A stretch of DNA of 11,003 nt. It comes from Caldifarciminota bacterium. Its GTDB lineage: Bacteria > Hydrothermota > E44-bin80. Both the position numbers and the translations under genes were made by a program. Below the pieces are notes generated by a model that saw only the letters and a list, made by a program, of their open reading frames with translations, was not told where the DNA came from and did no database searches. Location: assembly GCA_023127905.1 (NCBI GenBank), contig JAGMEZ010000319.1, positions 1 through 11,003 of the forward strand, given 5' to 3'. This document shows, in pieces, positions 1 through 5,604 of the stretch (position 1 is the first letter of the stretch; every line of letters begins with the position of its first letter).

Positions 1-1072
1 TCACAACGTCAGCGCCTGCAGCAATAGCCTTAACAAGATCACCAGAATATTTTATACCTCCATCTGCAATAATAGGTGTCCTCTCTTTTTTTGCGACCTC
101 AGCAACATCCATAATAGCGGTTATCTGCGGTATTCCTACACCGGTTATAACACGAGTTGTACATATTGAACCTGGTCCTACCCCAACCTTAATAGCATCT
201 ACACCAATTTTTATAATATCCCTTGCAGCAGCAGCCGTTGCTACATTTCCTACAATAAGATCAATCTTTGGAAATTGCTTTCTTATTTTTTTTGCAGTCT
301 CGATAACCCCCTTTGAATGCGCATGAGCAGAGTCAACGACAATACAGTCTGCACCTGAGGAGAGAAGAGCTTTGACTCTCTGGATTGTCTCCCGTGAGAC
401 ACCAACAGCAGCACCAACCAGCAACCTTCCAAACTTATCCTTGGCAGCATTTGGAAATTCCTCGTTCTTCCTTATATCCCTCAACGTGATAAGACCCTTT
501 AGGAATCCCTTTTTGTCTACTATCGGAAGTTTTTCTATTTTATGTTTTTTAAAAATCATTCGCGCTTTCGAAATTGGCGTGCCTACAGGCACGGTTACCA
601 GATTATCTTTCGTCATCAGCAATTTAATCTTCCTCGATTTGTCCCTCTCAAATATTATATCACGTGCCGTCAGGATACCAAGAAGTCTGCCTTTTTTATC
701 CACAACTGGAACACCAGAAATTGAATATTCCTCCATAACTCCAACTGCATCACCAAGACTATTATCCGGCATCAGAGTTACTGGCTCCTGGATCATTATA
801 CTTCTTGAACGTTTTACCCTGTCAACTTCCTGTGCCTGTCTTGCTATACTCATATTTTTATGGATAATTCCCATACCTCCTTCCCTTGCTATCGCAATTG
901 CCAATTTTGATTCTGTAACGGTATCCATTGCAGCGCTTAAAACAGGAATATTAAGTTTTAACCTTCTGGTTAATCGAGCAGATATATCAACATCCTGGGG
1001 AAGGACATTCGATTTTTGTGGAACCACAAGAACATCCTCAAACGTTAATGCATCCTTAAATTTTTTCTTCAT
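1..1072 (-). CDS. guaB: IMP dehydrogenase, C-terminus beyond window edge
   Basis: Converts IMP to XMP with NAD+, the first committed and rate-limiting step of GTP synthesis, in the cytosol. The reading frame is open from the ATG at 1072 to the left edge, giving 357 residues. Bacterial family members are about 490 residues, so roughly 130 C-terminal residues are missing. The N-terminus (FKDALTFEDVLVVP) is typical. Residues about 95-205 form a tandem CBS pair, with GVPVVDKKGRLLGILTARD and KLPIVDKKGFLKGLITLRD as its two halves. The catalytic loop GPGSICTTRVITGVGIPQ carries Cys304 (E. coli Cys305), and DSAHAHSKGV and the IADGGIKYSGD phosphate-binding region are present. The start is supported by AAGGAG at 1078-1083, 5 nt upstream. 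A consensus promoter lies about 135 nt upstream. Identification is secure; the truncation comes from the window boundary, not from a mutation. Confidence 0.97.
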   Translation of the reverse strand, partial: MKKKFKDALTFEDVLVVPQKSNVLPQDVDISARLTRRLKLNIPVLSAAMDTVTESKLAIAIAREGGMGIIHKNMSIARQAQEVDRVKRSRSIMIQEPVTLMPDNSLGDAVGVMEEYSISGVPVVDKKGRLLGILTARDIIFERDKSRKIKLLMTKDNLVTVPVGTPISKARMIFKKHKIEKLPIVDKKGFLKGLITLRDIRKNEEFPNAAKDKFGRLLVGAAVGVSRETIQRVKALLSSGADCIVVDSAHAHSKGVIETAKKIRKQFPKIDLIVGNVATAAAARDIIKIGVDAIKVGVGPGSICTTRVITGVGIPQITAIMDVAEVAKKERTPIIADGGIKYSGDLVKAIAAGADVV

Positions 1073-1101
1073 ACATACTCCTTATTCAGTTAAAAAATTT
1101 T

Positions 1102-1175
1102 CACAGAGCATGTGCTGAGTGAATACGAAGTGAGCACAGAGATAAATTATTTTTAAACTACCGTGCCTTCTGTGG
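1102..1175. repeat. CACAGAG-type degenerate repeat in guaB leader
   Basis: CACAGAG occurs at 1102-1108 and 1135-1141, and an inverted relative (CCACAGAAGG on the minus strand) at 1166-1175. In the guaB transcript, CACAGA from the inverted copy can pair with TCTGTG from either direct copy, so the leader could fold. The segment CGAAGTGAGCACAGAGA (1126-1142) recurs in related form as CGAAGTGAACGCAAAGAAA at 3838-3856. The family looks like decayed copies of a dispersed intergenic repeat; its function is unknown. Confidence 0.5.
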
Positions 1176-1206
1176 TTTAAATTTAATTTTTTGCTATCCA
1201 TATATA

Positions 1207-1235
1207 CTTATATCAAAAAAAGATGAAAATGTCAA
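1207..1235 (-). promoter_or_regulatory. sigma70-like promoter of guaB
   Basis: On the minus strand TTGACA (1230-1235) and TATAAG (1207-1212) are separated by exactly 17 bp. Transcription would start near 1200, giving a leader of about 128 nt before the guaB ATG at 1072. Part of that leader is made of CACAGAG-type repeat sequence. I see no purine riboswitch core in it. Confidence 0.75.
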
Positions 1236-1273
1236 TATATTTTCAAGTTTTTTTTACACTATTGTAAACAGAT

Positions 1274-1300
1274 AATTAGGAATTGAGAATTAGGAATAAG
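1274..1300. repeat. Heptad-phased AATTAGG tandem repeat
   Basis: The decamer AATTAGGAAT occurs twice, at 1274-1283 and 1288-1297, a 14-bp spacing. Read in sevens the stretch is AATTAGG, AATTGAG, AATTAGG, AATAAGT, so it is a short degenerate heptanucleotide array. Its purine-rich strand is the plus strand, opposite to the arrays at 1383-1448 and 8604-8807. Confidence 0.6.
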
Positions 1301-1345
1301 TTCGTTTAGATCGTTTGGAGCTTTAATATCGTTAAGATCATTAAT
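1299..1345. repeat. Degenerate 9-bp repeat, CTAAACGAT-like, minus orientation
   Basis: On the minus strand the stretch reads as loose units CTTAACGATA, TTAAAGCTC, CAAACGAT, CTAAACGAA, a consensus near CTAAACGAT. The same unit appears in plus orientation at 7598-7628 (CTAACGGA, CTAAACGATA, CTAATTGCG, CTAACCC). These are probably two copies of one low-complexity element in opposite orientations. No function is evident. Confidence 0.45.
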
Positions 1346-1382
1346 TCTATTTATTGCGTCTACTGAATTTCCTGTAACGTTT

Positions 1383-1448
1383 GTCTTCTATCATTTAACC
1401 TACATTCTTCTACCTATTCCTTAGTACCTACTCCTTAGTACCTACTGT
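1383..1448. repeat. Heptad-periodic array with 14-bp tandem core
   Basis: The core 1411-1447 repeats with a 14-bp period: TACCTATTCCTTAG, TACCTACTCCTTAG, then partial TACCTACTGTCTG. Fourteen is two heptads. Upstream sequence such as TCTTCTA, TCATTTA, ACCTACA fits the same pyrimidine-rich seven-base phasing loosely. The array crosses the stop codon of the acyltransferase gene, so its last residues are encoded by repeat sequence. Confidence 0.6.
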
Positions 1449-2348
1449 CTGTCCCCATGGTGGCGGAAATGAAAACCACTGTTCAGGATAATTCCCAACA
1501 ACCGATTCGATTCTCTGCGCAATAATTTGTGTCAAATTCCTGATATTTTCCCTACTACTTTTACCTCCCTTAAACTCAACTGCCTTCTCTACAAATGCAT
1601 AGTAGACTTTTTTACCTTTTTTTGTATTCCGAAGAAAGAAAAATGGAATTATCGGGCAATTTGTAACAAGAGATAAAAATGCAGGTCCCTGTGGAAAAAT
1701 TGCTTTCCTTCCAAAAAAGTTGACTTCAACACCAGTACCACTGATATTTCTATCCCCTATAAGTCCTATCATATATCCTTTCTTTAAAAATCCTCTTAGC
1801 TTAAACCCTACAGAAGGATCCTCAAGTGAAATAATAAGTGTCCCGAAGTGCTCCCTGTATCTTTTAAACAGTTTGTAAAATGCATCCCCTGGTCCGGCAG
1901 ATTCTGCAACACCAACCACAGGGAATCCATAACCTGCAATAAAATTTGAACCAACTTCCCAGTTTCCTATATGCCCTGAAAGCAGTATGGCACCTTTATT
2001 TTTTTGTAAAATTTTTTTTAAATACTCTATTCCCTCAATTTCGGTAATACGAATAAGTTCCTTTGCATCCATATGGTAAAGCCTTAGAAAATCTGCAAAA
2101 TTATTTGCATAATTAATGAGGTTTTTACAGGCAAACTTCGATAATTGTGTACTACTTACATCGGGCTTCACAACCTTCAGGACTCCAATTATTGCCCTCC
2201 GTCTCCCTTTGAGAAGAGCAAACGCAAGAAATCCAGCAAAACCTGCTATCCAGGCACTTGCCCATCGAGGTATAAAAGGCATTATGAGGGTAAAAATATT
2301 AATAAATAATGCCTTTGCAACATCCAGTATACTCTTATATCCAAACAT
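1428..2348 (-). CDS. LpxL/HtrB-family lysophospholipid (lipid A) acyltransferase
   Basis: This 306-residue protein matches the usual length of the family that transfers a secondary acyl chain onto Kdo2-lipid IVA at the inner membrane during lipopolysaccharide synthesis. The N-terminus (residues about 12-46) is hydrophobic and probably anchors it. The catalytic HX4E motif is seen as GHIGNWE (His126, Glu131). IGDRNISGTGVEVNFFGRKA and FPQGPAFLSL are the characteristic middle block, and YPEQWFSFPPPW near residues 287-298 matches the family C-terminal signature. The ATG at 2348 has GGAAG directly abutting it, too close for an ideal ribosome site; no better in-frame start is visible and a stop lies just upstream. 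The exact acyl donor or acceptor cannot be told, and a phosphatidylinositol-mannoside-type acyltransferase is a less likely alternative. The last codons fall inside a tandem repeat. Confidence 0.9.
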   Translation of the reverse strand: MFGYKSILDVAKALFINIFTLIMPFIPRWASAWIAGFAGFLAFALLKGRRRAIIGVLKVVKPDVSSTQLSKFACKNLINYANNFADFLRLYHMDAKELIRITEIEGIEYLKKILQKNKGAILLSGHIGNWEVGSNFIAGYGFPVVGVAESAGPGDAFYKLFKRYREHFGTLIISLEDPSVGFKLRGFLKKGYMIGLIGDRNISGTGVEVNFFGRKAIFPQGPAFLSLVTNCPIIPFFFLRNTKKGKKVYYAFVEKAVEFKGGKSSRENIRNLTQIIAQRIESVVGNYPEQWFSFPPPWGQTVGTKE

Positions 2349-2388
2349 CTTCCATAAATACTATTTAATTTTTAAACTCAACTAAAGC

Positions 2389-2417
2389 AGAATAACGAAA
2401 ATCTTTCTCTTTGTCAA
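2389..2417 (-). promoter_or_regulatory. sigma70-like promoter of the acyltransferase gene
   Basis: On the minus strand TTGACA (2412-2417) and TATTCT (2389-2394) are 17 bp apart. The predicted start near 2382 gives a leader of about 34 nt. The -35 box sits at the loop of the hairpin at 2398-2427. Confidence 0.65.
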
Positions 2418-2427
2418 GAGAGATTTT
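2398..2427. promoter_or_regulatory. Inverted repeat between divergent promoters
   Basis: The left arm AAAATCTTTCTCTT (2398-2411) and right arm AAGAGAGATTTT (2416-2427) pair over 12 bp with a 2-nt bulge, with loop TGTC. On the plus strand it continues into T residues, so it resembles an intrinsic terminator, but no plus-strand gene lies upstream. Because it overlaps the minus-strand -35 box, an operator is an alternative reading. The function is inferred only from position. Confidence 0.4.
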
Positions 2428-2445
2428 TTGAGAATAAGAAACAAC

Positions 2446-2474
2446 TTGACTTTTCTAATTTAGTATAATATTCT
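2446..2474 (+). promoter_or_regulatory. Putative promoter of the PAP2 gene
   Basis: TTGACT (2446-2451) and TATTCT (2469-2474) are 17 bp apart, the same -10 sequence and spacing as the divergent promoter. A better-looking TATAAT (2464-2469) lies only 12 bp from the -35, too close for normal sigma70 use. Either choice puts the transcription start within a few bases of the ATG at 2481, implying a leaderless or nearly leaderless message, in line with the lack of a Shine-Dalgarno sequence. Confidence 0.5.
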
Positions 2475-2480
2475 ACCGGT

Positions 2481-3047
2481 ATGAAAAAGCTTACCTATAT
2501 TGCCGCAATTACAATCCTCTTTATAAGCTTTTCTAACCTTACATCTGAGAATTTCGACGAATATATCTCAAGGCGAATCCGAGAAGACCTATATTCTCCC
2601 TGCATGGATAAGACAATGACTGGTTTTACTGAGATTGGCTCAGGGGAAATCTCTATGGCTATTTTACTCAGTTTATATACATTTGGAAACAAAAATGTAA
2701 AGGAATCTACAAAACTTGCGACAATTTCCATTGCAGGTGCTTCTATAGCCTGTGCTCTAATCAAATTCACCGTAAACAGGGAAAGACCATACGGTGACTG
2801 TGATAGAATAAATTCATCCTTTCCTTCAGGTCATGCAACCGGAGCATTTGCATTTACCTATGTAATGTCGAAGAGACACCCAAAAACCACGATACCTCTC
2901 TACTTCACAGCCTCAACCATTGCATTCTCAAGGGTCTATCTCGGAAAACACTATCTCTCCGACGTTATTACAGGAAGTATTCTGGGCATTGCAACAGGAT
3001 GGCTGATTATGAAAAATGAGCAAACAATATTAAACATAAAATTTTAA
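2481..3047 (+). CDS. PAP2-family membrane phosphatase
   Basis: A 188-residue type 2 phosphatidic acid phosphatase family protein. All three catalytic motifs are intact: KX6RP (Lys95 to Pro103, KFTVNRERP), PSGH (115-118) and SRX5HX3D (Ser150, Arg151, His157, Asp161). The N-terminus (residues 1-18) is a hydrophobic signal or anchor, and further hydrophobic segments lie around residues 55-67, 80-95, 136-150 and 163-176. The family removes phosphate from lipid phosphates such as phosphatidic acid, undecaprenyl pyrophosphate or the lipid A 1-phosphate, with the active site on the periplasmic face. Divergence from a lipid A acyltransferase gene makes a role in envelope lipid or carrier recycling plausible, but the substrate cannot be read from sequence. 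No ribosome binding site precedes the ATG; the upstream bases are a promoter-like stretch. Confidence 0.92.
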   Translation: MKKLTYIAAITILFISFSNLTSENFDEYISRRIREDLYSPCMDKTMTGFTEIGSGEISMAILLSLYTFGNKNVKESTKLATISIAGASIACALIKFTVNRERPYGDCDRINSSFPSGHATGAFAFTYVMSKRHPKTTIPLYFTASTIAFSRVYLGKHYLSDVITGSILGIATGWLIMKNEQTILNIKF

Positions 3048-3093
3048 GAATGGCACACGGATTCTCACAGAAAAAAAATTAAAACCCATAAAA

Positions 3094-3336
3094 ATGAAGG
3101 AAAGCTGCGAAAGATTTTTAAGAAGTATAGAAGATACGAAGTGGGTCGTTCAGAATCTTGATAAAATAAAAGAAAAATATAAGAGCGAATTCATCGCTGT
3201 TCTTAATTGCAAAATTATTGCCCATCACAAAAAAATTGAAGAGTTAATGCGAATTATAGAATCAGAATTCCCGGATGATGTTGAATTTATAACAACGGAA
3301 TTTATAGGCTCAAAAGAAATAAAGGTTATCCTGTGA
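3094..3336 (+). CDS. DUF5678-like small protein
   Basis: An 80-residue soluble protein of unknown function. The layout resembles DUF5678: a charged N-terminal helix ending in a Trp (SIEDTKWVVQNLDKIKEKY), then a short strand pair (FIAVLNCKIIAHHKKIEEL, in the style of 'wvAv.ngkvia.g.d..eL'), a helix, and a final strand. There is no signal peptide or membrane segment. Its TGA overlaps the GTG start of the next gene (GTGA), so the two are probably translated together; small proteins of this kind are, to my recollection, often found beside retropepsin-like genes. It starts 46 nt after the PAP2 gene and may share that transcript. No clear Shine-Dalgarno sequence precedes the ATG. The family call rests on pattern memory only. 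Confidence 0.75.
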   Translation: MKESCERFLRSIEDTKWVVQNLDKIKEKYKSEFIAVLNCKIIAHHKKIEELMRIIESEFPDDVEFITTEFIGSKEIKVIL

Positions 3337-3758
3337 TTATAAAGGGGTACTTTCATAAAGATAGAACGCCATTTGTCGATGTATTACTTGAAATTTCGGA
3401 TATAAAAATTCGGAGAAAGATATCATTTCTCATAGATACCGGTTCACCTATAACTATCCTCAGTGAAAAGGATGCAAGAAAGCTAAAACTCAATTTTAAA
3501 AAAATGAATCCTTCAGATAATAATATCATGGGTCTCGGTGGTTTTGCAGAAACGTTTATCCTGAAAAACACGATTTTTCATTTCTTTTCTGAAAAACAAA
3601 TCATCGATGTTCCTCTCGAAGACCTTTTTGTATACAAGAATGTTACGCAAGATGACGACATTATAAACCAGATTCCAAGCTTGCTTGGAAGGGATATCCT
3701 GAAAGAGTTTTCCTTAACATACGATGAAAGAGACGATAACATTTCATTAAAAAAATGA
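3333..3758 (+). CDS. Retropepsin-like aspartic protease
   Basis: A 141-residue single-domain aspartyl protease fold. The catalytic motif is FLIDTGSPITILS with Asp35, and the C-terminal LLGRDILKEFSLTYD matches the retropepsin pattern of a second flap-adjacent strand and helix. As in retroviral proteases, one catalytic Asp per chain implies an active site formed by a dimer. No signal peptide or membrane anchor is present, so it should be cytosolic. The start is a GTG inside the stop of the DUF5678-like gene (GTGA, 4-nt overlap), typical of translational coupling; no other in-frame start nearby is better. There is no retroelement gene nearby, so this is a cellular protease-like protein. Its substrate is unknown. 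Confidence 0.87.
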   Translation: MIIKGYFHKDRTPFVDVLLEISDIKIRRKISFLIDTGSPITILSEKDARKLKLNFKKMNPSDNNIMGLGGFAETFILKNTIFHFFSEKQIIDVPLEDLFVYKNVTQDDDIINQIPSLLGRDILKEFSLTYDERDDNISLKK

Positions 3759-3778
3759 AGGAATGAGATTTATTTCAC

Positions 3779-3856
3779 CGCAAAGATCGCAAAGTCATCG
3801 ACACTGAGTAATTATTTGTTATCATACATGCTCAAACCGAAGTGAACGCAAAGAAA
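3779..3856. repeat. CGCAAAG-type dispersed repeat fragments
   Basis: CGCAAAGAT (3779-3787) is followed directly by CGCAAAGTC (3788-3796), and CGCAAAG recurs at 3847-3853 within CGAAGTGAACGCAAAGAAA (3838-3856). The latter resembles CGAAGTGAGCACAGAGA in the guaB leader (1126-1142), so both gaps appear to carry decayed members of one repeat family. Confidence 0.5.
3798..3825 (+). promoter_or_regulatory. Possible promoter upstream of sufS
   Basis: TCGACA (3798-3803) and TATCAT (3820-3825), each 5 of 6 to consensus, lie 16 bp apart. If used, the sufS message would carry a leader of about 160 nt containing the 69-bp palindrome. The match falls in repeat sequence and could be chance. Confidence 0.3.
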
Positions 3857-3900
3857 GAAATTAAATATGAATAAAATTGCAGGCTTAAGACTGCGTAAAT

Positions 3901-3969
3901 GTAGCGTCGGGGTTTATCCCCGACAAAAAAACAAACCAAACTATGTTGGTGGACAAGCCCCAACGCTAC
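3901..3969. repeat. 69-bp nested palindromic element
   Basis: The ends are inverted repeats: GTAGCGT at 3901-3907 and ACGCTAC at 3963-3969, with the similarity continuing imperfectly over 24 bases per arm. Each arm is itself a hairpin: GTCGGGG (3906-3912) pairs with CCCCGAC (3918-3924) round a TTTAT loop, and GTTGGTGG (3945-3952) pairs imperfectly with CCCCAAC (3958-3964). The middle is AT-rich and non-coding. It resembles a REP/MITE-like mobile palindrome. It ends 22 bp before the sufS start and is GC-richer than its surroundings. Neither inner hairpin has a T-run on either strand, so it is not an obvious terminator. Confidence 0.7.
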
Positions 3970-3991
3970 TATGATAGCTATTGGAGGGAAG

Positions 3992-5182
3992 ATGGATATA
4001 GAAAAAATTAGAAATGATTTCAAGATATTAGATAAGGGTGTAATATATCTTGATAGTGCCGCAACATCATTAACTCCTGATTGTGTTGTTAATGCAGTAA
4101 TAGGTTATTATAACGATTATAATGCAAATATAGAAAGAGGTGTTTACTCGTTCTCTCAAGAGGCTTCAAAAGAATACGAGGAAGCTCACCAAAAAGTTGC
4201 TCACTTTCTTGGAGCAAGTGAAGAAGAGATTGTATTCACGAAAAATTGTACATACGGTATTAATCTTGTTGCCAATGCTCTAAAATTTAAGAAGGGTGAT
4301 AATATTGTAACAACCCTTCTCGAACACCACTCCAACTATCTCCCGTGGTTACGATTGAGGGACAGATATGGAGTAGAAGTCAAACGCATAAAACCATCTA
4401 AGGAAGGATTTTTTAATCTGAAAGATTTTAAGGAAGCAATAGATTCAAATACAAAAATAGTTGCCGTGACTCACGTCTCAAATTGTCTCGGTACTATTAT
4501 TCCGGTTTTTGAAATTAGTGAAATTGCCCATAAGAACAATGCACTGTTTCTTGTTGATGGTGCTCAATCTGCACCACATTTTTCAATAAACCTGAAAGAA
4601 CTGGGCTGTGACTTCTTTTCCTGCTCAGGACACAAGATGCTCGGACCCACAGGAACGGGGGTTCTCTATATAAAGAAAGAATTATGGGATAAGATCGAAC
4701 CCTTTGAAATTGGCGGTGGAATGATTAAAAGTGTTGATATTGACGACTTTACTACTGCCGATGGATGGGAGAAATTTGAAGCAGGAACACCCAATATTGC
4801 AGGCGGTATTGGTTTGGGGGCTGCTGTCGAATATCTTAATAAAATTGATATGAAGAACATAGAGGAGTATGAAAGAAAACTTACCATAAAAATGATGGAA
4901 GGGATGAAAAAAATTAAAAATCTTATTATATTGGGTCCAGACGATCCGGAGAAAAGAACAGGTGTCATCCCGTTTAAGGTTCCCAATATGAGCCCGCACG
5001 AAATTGCATTTGTTCTTGACGAGGTTGCAAATATTGCAATACGTTCAGGACTTCACTGCTGCCATCCACTTCACAATTCAGTACTTAATGAACCTGATGG
5101 AACAGCACGCGCCTCCCTATATTTCTATAATTCTGAAGAAGAGGTAGATATATTCATACAAACTCTAAAGGAAGTGATGTAA
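3992..5182 (+). CDS. sufS: Group II cysteine desulfurase (SufS type)
   Basis: A PLP enzyme that takes sulfur from L-cysteine as a protein persulfide for Fe-S cluster and other sulfur pathways; 396 residues, against about 406 for E. coli SufS. Visible features are YLDSAATSLTP at the N-terminus, the cofactor-binding EHHSN (111-115), VDGAQSAPH (188-196) with its Asp/Gln pair, the Schiff-base lysine in SCSGHKMLGPTGTG (Lys215), and RSGLHCCHPL with catalytic Cys356. The HCC in place of the usual HCA puts a second Cys next to the catalytic one. I chose the ATG at 3992 because GGAGGG (3983-3988) precedes it; an in-frame ATG at 3971 sits at the edge of the palindromic element and lacks a ribosome site. 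No sufBCD, sufE or sufU is in view, so it stands apart from a full suf operon. Its neighbours include a radical SAM enzyme that needs a cluster. Confidence 0.93.
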   Translation: MDIEKIRNDFKILDKGVIYLDSAATSLTPDCVVNAVIGYYNDYNANIERGVYSFSQEASKEYEEAHQKVAHFLGASEEEIVFTKNCTYGINLVANALKFKKGDNIVTTLLEHHSNYLPWLRLRDRYGVEVKRIKPSKEGFFNLKDFKEAIDSNTKIVAVTHVSNCLGTIIPVFEISEIAHKNNALFLVDGAQSAPHFSINLKELGCDFFSCSGHKMLGPTGTGVLYIKKELWDKIEPFEIGGGMIKSVDIDDFTTADGWEKFEAGTPNIAGGIGLGAAVEYLNKIDMKNIEEYERKLTIKMMEGMKKIKNLIILGPDDPEKRTGVIPFKVPNMSPHEIAFVLDEVANIAIRSGLHCCHPLHNSVLNEPDGTARASLYFYNSEEEVDIFIQTLKEVM

Positions 5183-5244
5183 AGTTCAAAGACAGAAAGA
5201 TGATAATAAACCTAATTTAAAAATTTCTTAAAGGATGGACCAAA

Positions 5245-5574
5245 ATGGTAAAGCGTATAAAACTCAACGGGGAAGAGATTAAACTCACAATAAAAGACCT
5301 ATGCCACAAAGGGGATTTTGGTAATTACAAGATAACCATAGAGAAAAATATAACTTTCGATTTAGATTTGATGTCAAAAAAACTTCAGAAGGAATTTAAG
5401 ATAGATAAACTTCATAAGCTTTTTATGATTATTAAAAAAACCCCTATTTCAATATCAATAGCGCGGCATGGAAAGATTATGATTGAAAAGGTTGACCCTG
5501 ATACTCCTGAAAAGGCATTAGAGATTGCGAAAACAATCCTCGAGACAATTCCAGGATACGAAGGAATCGTTTAA
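5245..5574 (+). CDS. Hypothetical 109-residue protein
   Basis: I do not recognise this family. It is a small, charged, Lys-rich soluble protein with one Cys (Cys19), no signal peptide and no membrane segment. The pattern suggests alternating strands and helices: an N-terminal strand-rich part to about residue 38, an amphipathic helix around 42-60, a strand-turn-strand (ISISIARHGKIMIEKV, about 68-83), and a C-terminal helix (PEKALEIAKTILETI). The start is well supported by AAGGA (5231-5235), 9 nt before the ATG. It lies 62 nt after sufS and 30 nt before apbE on the same strand, so it is probably co-transcribed. A helper role in sulfur or cofactor delivery is a guess from position only. It is a real gene by ribosome site, codon pattern and operon position. 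Confidence 0.7.
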   Translation: MVKRIKLNGEEIKLTIKDLCHKGDFGNYKITIEKNITFDLDLMSKKLQKEFKIDKLHKLFMIIKKTPISISIARHGKIMIEKVDPDTPEKALEIAKTILETIPGYEGIV

Positions 5575-5604
5575 TAAAAAATTCAAATAATAATTCAAAG
5601 CTAA

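Larger units (their letters stand above)
1236..1427. other. Repeat-rich spacer between guaB promoter and acyltransferase gene
   Basis: Together with the guaB leader (1073-1206) this makes a 355-bp gap with no convincing gene. It holds a 14-bp-period repeat (1274-1297), a run of degenerate 9-bp units (1299-1345) and a heptad-periodic array (about 1383-1448), each described separately. I see no RNA gene and no hairpin with a T-run terminator. Confidence 0.6.

Noticed and set aside
372..1118. 248-residue plus-strand ORF
   Set aside because: It is antisense to guaB, whose minus-strand frame has full IMP dehydrogenase motifs; the plus product has no recognisable domain.
1073..1206. Purine riboswitch before guaB
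   Set aside because: I could not find the conserved junction sequences or paired loops of the purine aptamer; the leader is repeat-like.
3333..3758. Retroelement or prophage remnant, because of the retropepsin domain
   Set aside because: There is no reverse transcriptase, integrase or phage gene nearby, and the protease is translationally coupled to a DUF5678-like gene.
3906..3924. Intrinsic terminator after the retropepsin gene
   Set aside because: The stem is strong but is followed by A residues on the plus strand and has no T-run on the minus strand; it is better read as part of the palindromic element.
3832..4023. 63-residue minus-strand ORF across the palindromic element
   Set aside because: It covers the 69-bp repeat and the sufS start, has no motif or ribosome site, and is best explained as a shadow.
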